Shown here in pieces: positions 49,771-58,838 of a DNA stretch of 64,000 nt. The stretch lies in the NCBI RefSeq assembly GCF_002931075.1, contig NZ_PSTQ01000004.1:1-64000 (forward strand), written 5' to 3'. This stretch comes from Pseudoclavibacter sp. AY1F1. Lineage in GTDB: Bacteria; Actinomycetota; Actinomycetes; Actinomycetales; Microbacteriaceae. Below the pieces are notes generated by a model, which saw only the letters and a program-made list of their open reading frames with translations, did no database searches and had not been told where the DNA came from. The number at the start of each line of letters is the position of its first letter. The stretch's first letter is position 1. Made by a program: the position numbers and the translations under genes.

Positions 49771-51519
49771 GTGACAGCAGCGCAGACGACCGGGCCGCGG
49801 CGCCTCATCGTGCAGACGGCGATGAGCGTCAAGCGCTGGCTGGCGCCGGCGACCGCGCTCTTCGTGTCGCACCAGCTGTGCGAGGTCGCCGTGCCCGTCG
49901 TCGTCGGGCTGGTCATCGACCGCGGCATCGTCGACCGTGACGTACCCCAGCTCGCGGTGTGGCTCGCCGTCCTCGTCGGCGTCTTCGTCCTGCTCGCCTG
50001 GTCCTACCGAGCTGGCGTCTACTTCCTCGTGCACGGTATCCAGCGCGCCCACCACGCCCTGCGGATGCGCGTCAGCGAGCGCACCCTCGACCCGCGCGGG
50101 TTCGGCGACCGGCAGCGGCCCACCGGCGAACTGCTTGGCATCGGCGGCTCTGACGTGCAGCGGGTCGCGTTTGGCGGGCTCCTCTTCGTGCATCCCGCGG
50201 CCGAGCTGGCAGCCGTGATCGCCGCCGGGGCCGTGCTCGTCAGCATCGCGTGGCCGCTCGGGCTCGCCGTCATCCTCGGCGGCCCCGCCTTCCTGCTTCT
50301 CCTCGACCGCTTCGGCAGGCACTTGCGGACGAGGGCAGAAGACCAGCAGCGTCTCACCGCCGACTCAGCGTCGCTCGCGGCGAACGCCATCGCCGGGTTC
50401 CGCACGCTGACGGCTCTCGGCGCGACCGGGCGAGCGTCCCGCGGCTACGCGCAGGCAAGCGAGCGGGCCCGCGTCGCGGCCATCGCCACACGCCGCGCGG
50501 AAGCATGGTTCGTCGCCGTCTCCAGCACCGCGACAGGCATCTTCGTCGTCGCGATCGGCGTCATCGCCGCTTTCCTCGCCTTCCAGGGCACCATCACGGT
50601 CGGCCAGCTCATCACCGTCGTCGGCGTCGTGCAGGTCGTCATGGGTCCCATGGAAGCCCTCGCCGTCAACGTCGGCGCCGTTTGGGCGCGCGCGGGAGCC
50701 TCCTCGAAGCGAGTGCTGTCGCTGCTGCAGGCCCCCTACGCGCGGGAGCCGCGACTCGGCGAGCAGGTGGCCGGCGCCCCCGACGCGGGTCGTCCGCTTC
50801 CCGGTGCCACCCTGGCTCCCGCATCCACCCCGCCCCCTGCGCTCTCGGTCACCGGGCTCACGGGCGAGCACCTCCGGGAGCTGCAGTTCACCGTCGAGCG
50901 AGGCGAGATCGTGGGCGTCGTCGCAGAAGCTCACGACGCGGCCGAGCTCGTCAGCCTGCTCGGCGGGCGCATCCACCCATCCGGGGGCTCCATCAAGGTC
51001 GACGGATTGCCCCTCGACGAAGTCGACGCCAACCGCCTCCACGAACTCGTGACCGCCGCCCCGCACGCCGCCCACACCGTGCCCGGCACCGTCGCGGCCA
51101 ACGTCGTCGGCATCGGGAGCTGGTCGCGGTTCCCCGACGACGCCCTCACCGCGGCGGCATTCGAAGACGTGCTCGACCAGCTCCCGCAGGGAGTCCGCAC
51201 TCCGCTTGGCGGTGCCGGCCGCACCCTGTCCGGCGGCCAACGTCAGCGCCTCGCGCTCGCCAGGGCCCTCGCGGCACCCGCCCCGGTCCTCGTGCTCCAC
51301 GAGCCGACCGGCTCCATCGACGCCGTCACCGAACAGCACATCGGCGAGCGGATGCGGTCTGCGACGGCCGCCCGCGCGACGGTCGTCGTGTGCTCCAACC
51401 CGCAGCTGCTTGTCCGTGCCGACCGCGTGCTCGTTCTGCGGGGCGGTGCACTCGCCGCAGAGGGAACCCACGACGAGCTCCTCGCGAAACACCCGCCCTA
51501 CTCGGAGGCAATCGGATGA
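49771..51519 (+). CDS. ABC exporter half-transporter A, with degenerate ATP site but intact signature
   Basis: A 582-residue exporter subunit: an ABC type-1 membrane domain (residues ~1-320) and an ATPase domain. Where Walker A should be (about 376-390) the sequence is G-V-V-A-E-A-H-D-A-A-E-L, with no G-K-S/T. Walker B is V-L-V-L-H-E-P-T (Asp to His) and the switch histidine is replaced (V-V-C-S-N-P). The signature L-S-G-G-Q-R-Q-R is perfect. So this subunit cannot form its own ATP-binding face but can complete that of its partner. GTG follows CAGGAGG. The second subunit begins 16 bases downstream. Confidence 0.92.
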   Translation: MTAAQTTGPRRLIVQTAMSVKRWLAPATALFVSHQLCEVAVPVVVGLVIDRGIVDRDVPQLAVWLAVLVGVFVLLAWSYRAGVYFLVHGIQRAHHALRMRVSERTLDPRGFGDRQRPTGELLGIGGSDVQRVAFGGLLFVHPAAELAAVIAAGAVLVSIAWPLGLAVILGGPAFLLLLDRFGRHLRTRAEDQQRLTADSASLAANAIAGFRTLTALGATGRASRGYAQASERARVAAIATRRAEAWFVAVSSTATGIFVVAIGVIAAFLAFQGTITVGQLITVVGVVQVVMGPMEALAVNVGAVWARAGASSKRVLSLLQAPYAREPRLGEQVAGAPDAGRPLPGATLAPASTPPPALSVTGLTGEHLRELQFTVERGEIVGVVAEAHDAAELVSLLGGRIHPSGGSIKVDGLPLDEVDANRLHELVTAAPHAAHTVPGTVAANVVGIGSWSRFPDDALTAAAFEDVLDQLPQGVRTPLGGAGRTLSGGQRQRLALARALAAPAPVLVLHEPTGSIDAVTEQHIGERMRSATAARATVVVCSNPQLLVRADRVLVLRGGALAAEGTHDELLAKHPPYSEAIG

Positions 51520-51535
51520 TCACGGAGACAGCCGG

Positions 51536-53410
51536 ATGAGCACTGAGACTCCAGCCGAGACCCCACCGGTGACCCCAGCTCACAAGGCCCCGTCGCTCCC
51601 CATCGCGAACGGGCGCCGCTCGGCGCGCCTGGCGTGGCACCTGCTGACCCTGCGTCCGTGGATGCTGGTGCTCGCGGTCCTGCTCCTCGGCGCCGCGGCA
51701 GGTGCAGCCCTGCTGGTACCCGCCGGGCTCGGGCGCCTCGTCGACGCCGTCACGGGCGTCGACCACAGTCTGCCCGGCACAGCGCTCCTGCTCGTCGCGG
51801 GGGTCGCAGGCAGCGCTGCTCTCGGGGCCCTCGGCTCGATGGCCCTCGCCGCGGTTCTGGAAACGGCCCTCGCCCGCCTCCGAGAGGACTTCGTCGCCGC
51901 AGCCCTCTCGCTCCCCGCTGTGCTGGTCGACGAGGTCGCCGACGGCGAGCTCGTCTCCCGAGCAACCGACGACGTCGACACGGTCGGCGAGGTCACGACC
52001 GGCGCCGTGCCCGCCGTCGTCTCGGCGGGCCTCGCCGTCGTCGCCACCGGCATCGGCCTCGCCGTCCTGAACCCGCTGTTCCTGCTTGCCATGCTGACGG
52101 TCATCCCCGTGCACGCGTTCGCCCTCAGGCGTTACCTCCGCAAGGCTCCCCGCCTCTACGCCGCCGAGCGCGTCGCCGTCGCGTCGCGCTCCCGCGAGAT
52201 GGTCTCGGCCATCCAGGCGCTGCCGACCGTGCACGCGTACGGGTGGGGCGGCGCGGTCACCGAACGCATCCGGACACGCTCGTGGAACGTTCTCAGGTGG
52301 GCGCTGCGTACGCGCATCGTGCAGAGCCGCTTCGGGTTCCGCATGAACATGGCCGAGGCCGTCGGCCTCACCTCCGTGCTCATCGTCGGCGCCTGGCTCG
52401 CGTTCACGGGCGCCGCGACGATCGGCGAGGTCACGACGGCCGCGCTGCTCTTCCAGGCGCTCTTCGGGCCGTTCATCTCGCTCCTCATGCTCGTCGACGA
52501 CCTGCAGTCAGCTGGAGCGTCCCTCGCCAGAGTCGCCGGGGTCATCCAGCTCGCGCCGGCGCCAAGCGCAGCCTCGGCGCAAGCCTCGGGTATCGCGAGC
52601 GCTCTCGCTGGGGCCGCTTCGGGCGAATCGCACGCCCCGCACATCGAGCTGCGCGACGTCGAGGCCGCCTACCCTGGGCGCCCGGCCGTGCTCTGGATCG
52701 ACGAGCTGCGCATCCCTGCCGGACAGCGCATCGCCGTCGTCGGCTCTTCTGGCGCGGGCAAGAGCACGCTCGCCCGCGTGCTCATGGGGCTGCTCGAGGT
52801 CAGGGCGGGGCACGTCGAGGTCGGCGGACTCGATCCGGCGTTCATGGGCGAGCTCGAGCGCGCGCGTCGAGTCGTGATGGTCAGCCAGGATGTGCACGTG
52901 TTCTCGGGGACGCTCCGCCACAACCTGCTCATCGCGCGGGAGACGGCGAACGACCAAGAGCTGCAGGATGCGCTCGAGAAGGTCGCAGGTCCTGGTTGGC
53001 GGCACACGTTCGCCGAAGGCCTCGAGACCCTGATCGGCGAGGGCAACGCCGAACTGAGCGCGACGGATGCACACCGCCTCGCCCTCGCCCGCGCGCTTGT
53101 CACGCGCGCCCCCATCGTGATCCTCGACGAGGCCACCGCTGACGCCGACACCGCAGACGCTCGCGCCCTCGAGGCCGCGGCCAGGCGGGCCCTCGAGGGC
53201 CGCACGGTCGTGACCATCGCCCATCACCTCACGCAGGCGAGCAGCGCTGAGCGCGTGCTTGTCATGGAGCACGGGCGCATCGTCGAGGACGGAACCCACG
53301 ACGAGCTGCTCGACGTCGAGGGTCCGTATCGCGAGCTCTGGGCCGCCTGGACCTCGCACCGCCCACGGCGAGATCAACGTGAGGATGCGACTCCAGGGAC
53401 CCAGCGCTGA
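51536..53410 (+). CDS. ABC exporter half-transporter B, with intact Walker motifs but broken signature
   Basis: A 624-residue partner subunit. The membrane domain spans about residues 35-340. The ATPase domain has normal Walker A G-S-S-G-A-G-K-S-T (about 402-410), Q-loop M-V-S-Q-D, Walker B I-V-I-L-D-E-A-T and switch V-T-I-A-H-H, but the signature is L-S-A-T-D instead of L-S-G-G-Q. This is complementary to subunit A: Walker A/B of B with the signature of A makes one complete site, the other being dead. Export of a lipid, peptide or drug is likely; such pairs (CydDC-like or TM287/288-like) vary. The C-terminus is variable and enters a repeat tract. Confidence 0.92.
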   Translation: MSTETPAETPPVTPAHKAPSLPIANGRRSARLAWHLLTLRPWMLVLAVLLLGAAAGAALLVPAGLGRLVDAVTGVDHSLPGTALLLVAGVAGSAALGALGSMALAAVLETALARLREDFVAAALSLPAVLVDEVADGELVSRATDDVDTVGEVTTGAVPAVVSAGLAVVATGIGLAVLNPLFLLAMLTVIPVHAFALRRYLRKAPRLYAAERVAVASRSREMVSAIQALPTVHAYGWGGAVTERIRTRSWNVLRWALRTRIVQSRFGFRMNMAEAVGLTSVLIVGAWLAFTGAATIGEVTTAALLFQALFGPFISLLMLVDDLQSAGASLARVAGVIQLAPAPSAASAQASGIASALAGAASGESHAPHIELRDVEAAYPGRPAVLWIDELRIPAGQRIAVVGSSGAGKSTLARVLMGLLEVRAGHVEVGGLDPAFMGELERARRVVMVSQDVHVFSGTLRHNLLIARETANDQELQDALEKVAGPGWRHTFAEGLETLIGEGNAELSATDAHRLALARALVTRAPIVILDEATADADTADARALEAAARRALEGRTVVTIAHHLTQASSAERVLVMEHGRIVEDGTHDELLDVEGPYRELWAAWTSHRPRRDQREDATPGTQR

Positions 53411-53545
53411 CGCAGACGCAGACGCAGACACAGACACAGGCACTGACGCAGACACAGATCACAGACTCGACGCAGACTCTGACACTGACACTGACACTGA
53501 CACTGACACACGCAGACGCAGACACAGACGCAGACGCAGACAGGT
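53400..53545 (+). repeat. Hexanucleotide-type repeat GACGCA / GACACT
   Basis: About 145 bases of GACGCA, GACACA and GACACT units, starting at the exporter stop codon and filling the gap to the hemerythrin gene. Not coding in a protein-like frame. Confidence 0.9.
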
Positions 53546-53584
53546 TGCCGCTTCGGTTCGGGCAGCTTTGTGGACGCGCTTCCC

Positions 53585-54055
53585 CTACAGCGGCCCGAGC
53601 ACGGCCGCCGGGTCCGCGTCGAGGGCGAGCGTCTCCAGTACCTCGAGCAGCTGCCGCTCCTCGTAGCGGAAATGCGACTCCATGATCGCGGCGATGCCCT
53701 CGAGGTGCCGGTCGAGCGCGCTCGGCGACTCCCCAGCATCCACGGCAGTCTGCAGGCCACCGATCAGGTGCCCGATCATGGAATGGTCCTGCTGCAAGTA
53801 TGCGAGCGTGCCGCGCAGCTCAGGATGCGCCTCCGCGATCGCGGGGAACAGCTCACGGTCTTCGCCGCGGTGGTGCCCGTCAAGCGCCGTGCAGAACCCG
53901 TGGCAATAGAGCAGCAGGTCCCTCGTGGCCGGTTCTGCCTGCTCGCCGCGCTTGACCGCTTCCTGCGTGACGGCGAGAGCCTTCCGTAGTCGACCGTGCA
54001 CGGCCCGGAGCTCACTGCTCCAGGCGACAAGCCGGTCCTTCTCCTGTGCGCTCAT
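53585..54055 (-). CDS. Hemerythrin HHE-domain protein
   Basis: A 156-residue four-helix di-iron protein. Candidate iron ligands in order are His in A-V-H-G-R-L, His in L-D-G-H-H-R-G-E-D-R-E-L-F-P with its Glu, His in Q-Q-D-H-S-M-I, and His/Glu in S-H-F-R-Y-E-E. This fits the HHE family that binds O2, NO or reactive species. There is no signal, so it is cytoplasmic. The ribosome site is weak. Neighbouring genes do not reveal its role. Confidence 0.9.
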   Translation of the reverse strand: MSAQEKDRLVAWSSELRAVHGRLRKALAVTQEAVKRGEQAEPATRDLLLYCHGFCTALDGHHRGEDRELFPAIAEAHPELRGTLAYLQQDHSMIGHLIGGLQTAVDAGESPSALDRHLEGIAAIMESHFRYEERQLLEVLETLALDADPAAVLGPL

Positions 54056-54224
54056 CTTGGATCGCCCTCAGTCACGAGAGGGCGAAGGGTGTGACGACAT
54101 CATCGCCGTTCTCCTTCGATTCGGCGCCTCCATGCCTGACACGAACTGCCACCGGCACGCGACGCTCCGACCAGGATAGCGATGCGAGCGCGGGCACGCA
54201 GCAGCCGAGTGCAACGCGGACGGC

Positions 54225-54230
54225 TACGCT
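54225..54230 (+). promoter_or_regulatory. -10 hexamer TACGCT, leaderless promoter
   Basis: TACGCT ends 7 nt before the ATG of the pentapeptide-repeat gene. Confidence 0.5.
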
Positions 54231-54237
54231 CGACGCC

Positions 54238-54873
54238 ATGACCGCCGCCGACAGCAAAACCCTGCGCGAACGCTGGACCTCCCAGGAGCTCTCGACGCTG
54301 CGCACCCAGCTCGCTCGCCTCGCCGAGGTCGCGCCAGGCCCGCACCGGCTCACCCCGAGCTGGCACGACGCAGCATCCGCGACCACCGACCTGCGCGGGC
54401 TCCAGACGGGCAGCCTCGGGGTGCGCATCACGCACCTCGAGCTCTCGGACGTGGACGCCAGCGGGCTCGTCGGCGGACTCACCGTCACCAACAGCACGCT
54501 CACGCACGTCCGCTTCCAGGACGCGAAGCTCACGGCGCACACGCGACTCGAGGGCTCATTCCGTGCCTGCTCGTTTGCGGCGGCCAACATCCCGCAGGCC
54601 TCAATCGGGCCCGAGGTCACCGACTGCAACTTCGCGAACGCCAAGCTCCGACGACTCCGTGCCGTCCCCGGAACGGTCTTCTCGAACTGCGACTTCAGCG
54701 GCGCCGAGCTATCCGGCGCCGAGTTCACCAACACGCGCTTCGTCGACTGCGGCTTCACCGGCGCGAAGCTCAACGCCGCGAGCACATTCCGTGGATGTAC
54801 GTTCGTTGGCGCGGCCCCGAAGTTCGGGAAAGCGAGCGAGACGGGCACGAAGATCGAGCCGCTTGCCGACTGA
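54238..54873 (+). CDS. Pentapeptide-repeat protein
   Basis: A 211-residue protein. Residues ~45-200 follow the A(D/N)LXX spacing of a right-handed beta-helix, clearest in the second half: C-N-F-A-N-A-K-L-R, C-D-F-S-G-A-E-L-S-G-A-E-F, C-G-F-T-G-A-K-L-N, C-T-F-V-G-A. There are several Cys at repeat edges. No catalytic motif or membrane segment. Some such proteins mimic DNA and protect gyrase; others have no known role. Start behind TACGCT; longer upstream frames are unsupported. Confidence 0.87.
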   Translation: MTAADSKTLRERWTSQELSTLRTQLARLAEVAPGPHRLTPSWHDAASATTDLRGLQTGSLGVRITHLELSDVDASGLVGGLTVTNSTLTHVRFQDAKLTAHTRLEGSFRACSFAAANIPQASIGPEVTDCNFANAKLRRLRAVPGTVFSNCDFSGAELSGAEFTNTRFVDCGFTGAKLNAASTFRGCTFVGAAPKFGKASETGTKIEPLAD

Positions 54874-55122
54874 ACCCCTCTGCCACGCCCGACCGGGCCA
54901 GCACGGCGCGAGTCATAGCAAAGTCATACGGTTCGGGGAGGGCTGACGCCCGCCTCACAGAGTCGCGCGACCCGTGACACCTCCTGACCCCGCGGGGCGA
55001 GCGAGCCGGGCCCGTCCCCGTGAACCTCGCCTCTCAGGCCAAACTCTTGACCCGGCGCGTCCCCCGGGACGCTCGCAGCAACCGCGGCTCTCGTCATTCA
55101 GGTTCCGGCTCGCCTCCATTCC

Positions 55123-55128
55123 TAGCGT
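55123..55128 (+). promoter_or_regulatory. -10 hexamer TAGCGT, leaderless promoter
   Basis: TAGCGT ends 7 nt before the ATG of the DoxX-family gene. Confidence 0.5.
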
Positions 55129-55135
55129 CGAGCGC

Positions 55136-55588
55136 ATGTCAACTTCAGCGAACGCCGCTCTGCTCATTCTCCGCATCGCCCTCGGCGCCACCATGCTGCT
55201 GCACGGCATCCAGAAGCTCACCACGACCGGAATCGGCGGGGTCCAGGAGATGCTCGCCGGCCTCGGTGTGCCCCTCTCCGACGTGGCCGGCGCGGCACTC
55301 CCCTTCGTCGAGATCGTCGCGGGGGCCCTCCTCCTCGTCGGCCTGTTCACACGCGTCGCCGCCGCGCTCCTTGTGGTCGTCTCCCTCGGAGCCATGTTCA
55401 CGGTGCACTTCGCTGCCGGTTTCTTCGCCCAGGACGGCGGCTACGAATTTGTCCTCGTGCTTGCCCTCCTCGGTATCGCGCTCACACTGACGGGTGGCGG
55501 ACGCTGGGCCGCGGATGCTCTCATCCGTCGCCCGCGCAGCGCTTCCGTGCAGCACCCCGAGCGTCGCGCGGCACCCCAGCCCGCCTGA
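55136..55588 (+). CDS. DoxX-family membrane protein
   Basis: A 150-residue protein with four hydrophobic helices. L-L-I-L-R-I-A-L-G-A-T-M-L-L-H-G-I-Q-K-L opens the DoxX domain; G-G-V-Q-E-M-L-A-G-L-G-V-P and P-F-V-E-I-V-A-G-A-L-L-L-V-G-L-F-T-R follow in the expected order. In mycobacteria DoxX works with superoxide dismutase and a thiosulfate sulfurtransferase at the membrane; no such partner is adjacent here. The C-terminal ~20 residues are basic. Confidence 0.92.
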   Translation: MSTSANAALLILRIALGATMLLHGIQKLTTTGIGGVQEMLAGLGVPLSDVAGAALPFVEIVAGALLLVGLFTRVAAALLVVVSLGAMFTVHFAAGFFAQDGGYEFVLVLALLGIALTLTGGGRWAADALIRRPRSASVQHPERRAAPQPA

Positions 55589-55751
55589 GTCGCGTCGGAC
55601 ATCGCCGAGAAAGCTAGCCTGCCTAACAAAATAAGGCGGGTCGGCAAGGGCGAGAAGCCGAAGTCGCGATACGGTCCAATCCACCGGCTTCCCCTGCTCC
55701 GAACTTCCTCGTACACGGGCGCGACAGCCCGGCGCGCGAAAGGCGGCTGCA

Positions 55752-57617
55752 GTGCTGGAATCCTCCACTCCACTCCTCGTGGGCCCCGACAGCATCGGCG
55801 GCCCCGAGGGGTACCGGAACGTCACCGACCTGCTTGTCCGCCGCACCGAGAAGGCTCCGGACCACGCCGCCTTCGAAGTGCCCACAGACCCCGATGACCC
55901 GTCGGCGCCGTGGCGCCGGGTGTCGACCCTCGAGTACACGAACACGGTGCGTTCGGTCGCCAAGGGCCTCGTCGCGCTCGGCGTTCGGCCGGGCGACGCG
56001 ATCGCGATCATGGCACCGACCCGGTACGAGTGGGCTGTCGCCGACTTGGCCGTCTGGTTCGCAGGCGGTGTTGTTGTCCCGATCTACGAGACGTCGGCGC
56101 CCACGCAGGTCTCGGCGATCATCCACGACGCCGAGGTTGTCCTCGCGTTCGGCGGCAGCGCACAGCACGTGAGCCTCCTCGAGGCTCCCCTCAACGAGCG
56201 AGGCACTGGCACGCTCGGCGTGTGGTCGATGGATGCGAGCTACGGCCTGAACGACGGCCGCGACCTTGCGCGGCTCGCGGTCCTCGGCAGCGGGGTGGCA
56301 GACGAGGCGCTCGAGGAGCGTCGCCTGTTCGCAACTCCCGACTCCCCCGCGACGATCGTGTACACGTCCGGCACAACCGGGGAGCCCAAGGGGGCCGTGC
56401 TCACGCACAACAACTTCTTGGGTCAGGTGCTCAACATCGCCGCCGCCTACGGCGAGGTCGTGCACCCCGCCGGCAACACCATCATCTTCCTGCCGCTCGC
56501 CCACGTCCTCGCGCGCGGCCTGCAGCTCATCTGCCTCGCGAGCGGCATGCGCATCGCGCACCTCGCCGACCCTGCCGCCGTCGTCGGCACCCTCGGGCAG
56601 CTCAAGCCGACGTTCCTCGTCGTCGTGCCCCGCGTCCTCCAGAAGATCCAGGCGGCCGCCGGCACGAAGGCGGCGGCAAGCGGACTCGGCAAGGTCTGGG
56701 CAGCAGCGCAGCGTTCCGCCGTCGAGTGGGGCGACTTCCGCGAGACGGCGACCTCAACCCAGCGCGCGCCGCTCGGCCTCCGCGTCCGCCACGGCGCGTT
56801 CGACCGGCTCTTCTTCAGCCGCCTCCGCCAGGTCATGGGCGGCCGCGTCACCCACGTGCTGTCCGGCGGCGCGACCCTCGACGCCGACCTCTCCCTGTTC
56901 TTCGGCGGCATCGGCGTGCCAGTCATCGAGGGCTACGGGCTCACCGAGACCACCGCGCCCCTCACCGGCAACCTGCCGAGCGACATCCGCTCCGGCACCG
57001 TCGGACGGCCCCTCCCCGGGTCGACGGTTCGCATCAGCGACGACGGAGAGATCCTCGCCCGCGGCATCGGCGTGTTCAGCGGCTACCGCAACCCGGAGCA
57101 CAACCGCGACGCGTTCATCGACGGGTTCTTCAGGACCGGCGACCTCGGCCGCCTCGACGAGCAGGGGCGCGTGATCCTCGAGGGGCGCCTGAAGGACGTC
57201 ATCGTGACCTCCAACGGGAAGACCATCGTCCCGACGAGGTGGGAGTCGTCTGTCGAGTCGGACTCGCTCGTCTCGCACGCCGTCATGATCGGCGAGGGAC
57301 GCAACTACCTTTCGGCGCTCATCATCCTCGATCCCGAGGCGCTCGCCGAGTTCTCCGCGGAGGCCGCCGCGGTCGCGCACCCGAGCGCCGACGCTCACGA
57401 ACTGCTGACGATCGCCGACGCGAAAGCACGCGAGCACGTGCAGGGCGCGGTCGACCGCGCAAACGAGCTCGTCGCGCGTAGCGAGCAGGTGCGCCGCTTC
57501 ACGCTCATCGCGACTGACCTCGACGACCCGACGTTCGTCACCCCGACGCTGAAGCTCAAGCGGGCCGCAGTCCTGCAGCGCAGCACCGACGTCGTCGACG
57601 CGCTCTACTCCTCCTAG
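55752..57617 (+). CDS. Long-chain fatty acid-CoA ligase (AMP-binding, FACL15-like)
   Basis: A 621-residue adenylate-forming enzyme that activates fatty acids as acyl-CoA. The P-loop-like AMP motif is I-V-Y-T-S-G-T-T-G-E-P-K-G-A-V, the linker motif Y-G-L-T-E-T-T-A-P, the hinge F-R-T-G-D-L-G, and the C-terminal domain carries D-V-I-V-T-S-N-G-K-T-I-V-P with the catalytic lysine. Length and G-N-L-P-S-D-I-R-S-G-T-V-G-R-P-L match the actinobacterial FadD15 group. GTG start after the N-terminal open frame. It lies 163 bases below DoxX; a specific lipid pathway cannot be assigned. Confidence 0.94.
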   Translation: MLESSTPLLVGPDSIGGPEGYRNVTDLLVRRTEKAPDHAAFEVPTDPDDPSAPWRRVSTLEYTNTVRSVAKGLVALGVRPGDAIAIMAPTRYEWAVADLAVWFAGGVVVPIYETSAPTQVSAIIHDAEVVLAFGGSAQHVSLLEAPLNERGTGTLGVWSMDASYGLNDGRDLARLAVLGSGVADEALEERRLFATPDSPATIVYTSGTTGEPKGAVLTHNNFLGQVLNIAAAYGEVVHPAGNTIIFLPLAHVLARGLQLICLASGMRIAHLADPAAVVGTLGQLKPTFLVVVPRVLQKIQAAAGTKAAASGLGKVWAAAQRSAVEWGDFRETATSTQRAPLGLRVRHGAFDRLFFSRLRQVMGGRVTHVLSGGATLDADLSLFFGGIGVPVIEGYGLTETTAPLTGNLPSDIRSGTVGRPLPGSTVRISDDGEILARGIGVFSGYRNPEHNRDAFIDGFFRTGDLGRLDEQGRVILEGRLKDVIVTSNGKTIVPTRWESSVESDSLVSHAVMIGEGRNYLSALIILDPEALAEFSAEAAAVAHPSADAHELLTIADAKAREHVQGAVDRANELVARSEQVRRFTLIATDLDDPTFVTPTLKLKRAAVLQRSTDVVDALYSS

Positions 57618-57633
57618 ACAAGATCTTCACCTT

Positions 57634-57676
57634 CTCAACGACACCACCCCCTGGCTCAACGACACCATTCCCCTGG
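57634..57676 (+). repeat. 21/22-bp direct repeat between ligase and DUF1295 genes
   Basis: Two adjacent copies of CTCAACGACACCA..CCCCTGG, 21 and 22 bp. They lie just upstream of the DUF1295 ribosome site. Confidence 0.85.
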
Positions 57677-57706
57677 CGTTCACCGCTTCGAGAGGCAACA
57701 ACCAGC

Positions 57707-58627
57707 ATGAGCAGCGAGACCACCGCGAACGGCACGACCGCAGGCAGCAAGAACCGCGCGACGATCATCACGATCGCTATCGCCGTCATCATCGGGGCGC
57801 TCGTGGCCCTCGCCGGAAGTCAGGGCGGCGCACAGCTGGCGGGCTTCCCGCTGTACGGCTGGGCAGTCGCGGCGGCATTCCTGATCCAGGTCATCGTGTA
57901 CCTGCCGTCGGCGGTAGCCAAGACGGAACGGTTCTTCGACCTCACGGGCAGTGCGACGTTCATCGTCGTGACCGTCGGGCTCCTCATCGCCTCCCCGTCT
58001 CCGGATGCGCGCTCATGGATCCTCGGAGCCATGGTCATCCTGTGGGCCATCCGCCTCGGCTCGTTCCTGTTCGCCCGCATCCATCGTTCCGGGTCGGACG
58101 ACCGCTTCGACGACATTAAGGGCAACAAGCTGCGCTTCCTGCGCGTCTGGGTCATGCAGGGGCTCTGGGTGAGCCTCACCGCCGCGGCAGCGTGGATCGC
58201 GATCGCCGGCGGCGTCGAGGACCGCGAGCCCATCGGCTGGCTCGCCATCCTCGGCATCGTGATCTGGGCGGCGGGCTTCGTGATCGAGGTCACGGCCGAC
58301 CTGCAAAAGAACGCGTTCAAGGCGGACCCGGCCAACACAGGCCGCTTCATCCGCACCGGCCTCTGGTCGCGCTCGCGCCACCCCAACTACTTCGGCGAGA
58401 TCCTGCTCTGGGTCGGCGTCGCCGTCGTGGCGGCCCCGGTACTCGTGGGGTGGCAGTGGATCGCCCTCATCTCGCCGATCTTCGTGACGCTCCTGCTCTC
58501 GCGCGTCAGCGGCGTTCCCCTCCTTGAGGCCAAGGCCGACAAGAAGTGGGGCGGCCAGGCCGACTACGAGGAGTACAAGCGCACGACGCCGGTGCTCCTG
58601 CCGCGGCTCACGAGTCCGAAGAGCTAG
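57707..58627 (+). CDS. DUF1295 membrane protein (steroid-5-alpha-reductase-like)
   Basis: A 306-residue integral membrane protein with about seven hydrophobic helices after a 20-residue polar tail. The C-terminal domain has F-I-R-T-G-L-W-S-R-S-R-H-P-N-Y-F-G-E-I, the R-H-P-N-Y-x-G-E motif of the steroid reductase/isoprenylcysteine methyltransferase superfamily that binds NADPH or SAM, and E-E-Y-K-R-T-T-P-V-L-L-P near the end. Substrate unknown. ATG after GAGAGG. Its end overlaps the convergent small membrane gene by 20 bases. Confidence 0.9.
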   Translation: MSSETTANGTTAGSKNRATIITIAIAVIIGALVALAGSQGGAQLAGFPLYGWAVAAAFLIQVIVYLPSAVAKTERFFDLTGSATFIVVTVGLLIASPSPDARSWILGAMVILWAIRLGSFLFARIHRSGSDDRFDDIKGNKLRFLRVWVMQGLWVSLTAAAAWIAIAGGVEDREPIGWLAILGIVIWAAGFVIEVTADLQKNAFKADPANTGRFIRTGLWSRSRHPNYFGEILLWVGVAVVAAPVLVGWQWIALISPIFVTLLLSRVSGVPLLEAKADKKWGGQADYEEYKRTTPVLLPRLTSPKS

Positions 58628-58838
58628 CTTCCGGTCCCGAGCGGCGCTTGGCAGCGCGGTACAGGATCGCCCCCACGGCGATGCCGAGAACGAGTCCGAC
58701 GCCGAGGCCGATGGCCCAGCTGTCGAGGATGAGGGCGAGGCCAACGCCGACCGCAAGTCCGACGGCGATTCCTGTGCCCATCTGCGTGGACCCGTTGGAG
58801 CCCCCACCTCGGGTGTTGTCATGCTGCATGCTGCTCAT
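58608..58838 (-). CDS. Small glycine-zipper membrane protein
   Basis: A 76-residue protein with a polar N-terminus (D-N-T-R-G-G-G-S-N) and two closely spaced hydrophobic helices rich in glycine at regular spacing (G-T-G-I-A-V-G-L-A-V-G-V-G-L-A and G-L-G-V-G-L-V-L-G-I-A-V-G), then a basic stop-transfer R-A-A-K-R-R. The start at 58838 is favoured by GGAGA 4 nt upstream; two in-frame starts lie further upstream. Likely an oligomeric membrane protein of unknown role. Confidence 0.7.
   Translation of the reverse strand: MSSMQHDNTRGGGSNGSTQMGTGIAVGLAVGVGLALILDSWAIGLGVGLVLGIAVGAILYRAAKRRSGPEASSSDS

Noticed and set aside
55608-55640. Possible second iron box (GCCTAAC preceded by CTAGC)
   Set aside because: Only 8 of 19 positions match the DtxR/IdeR consensus in the best alignment, and the spacing of half-sites is wrong.
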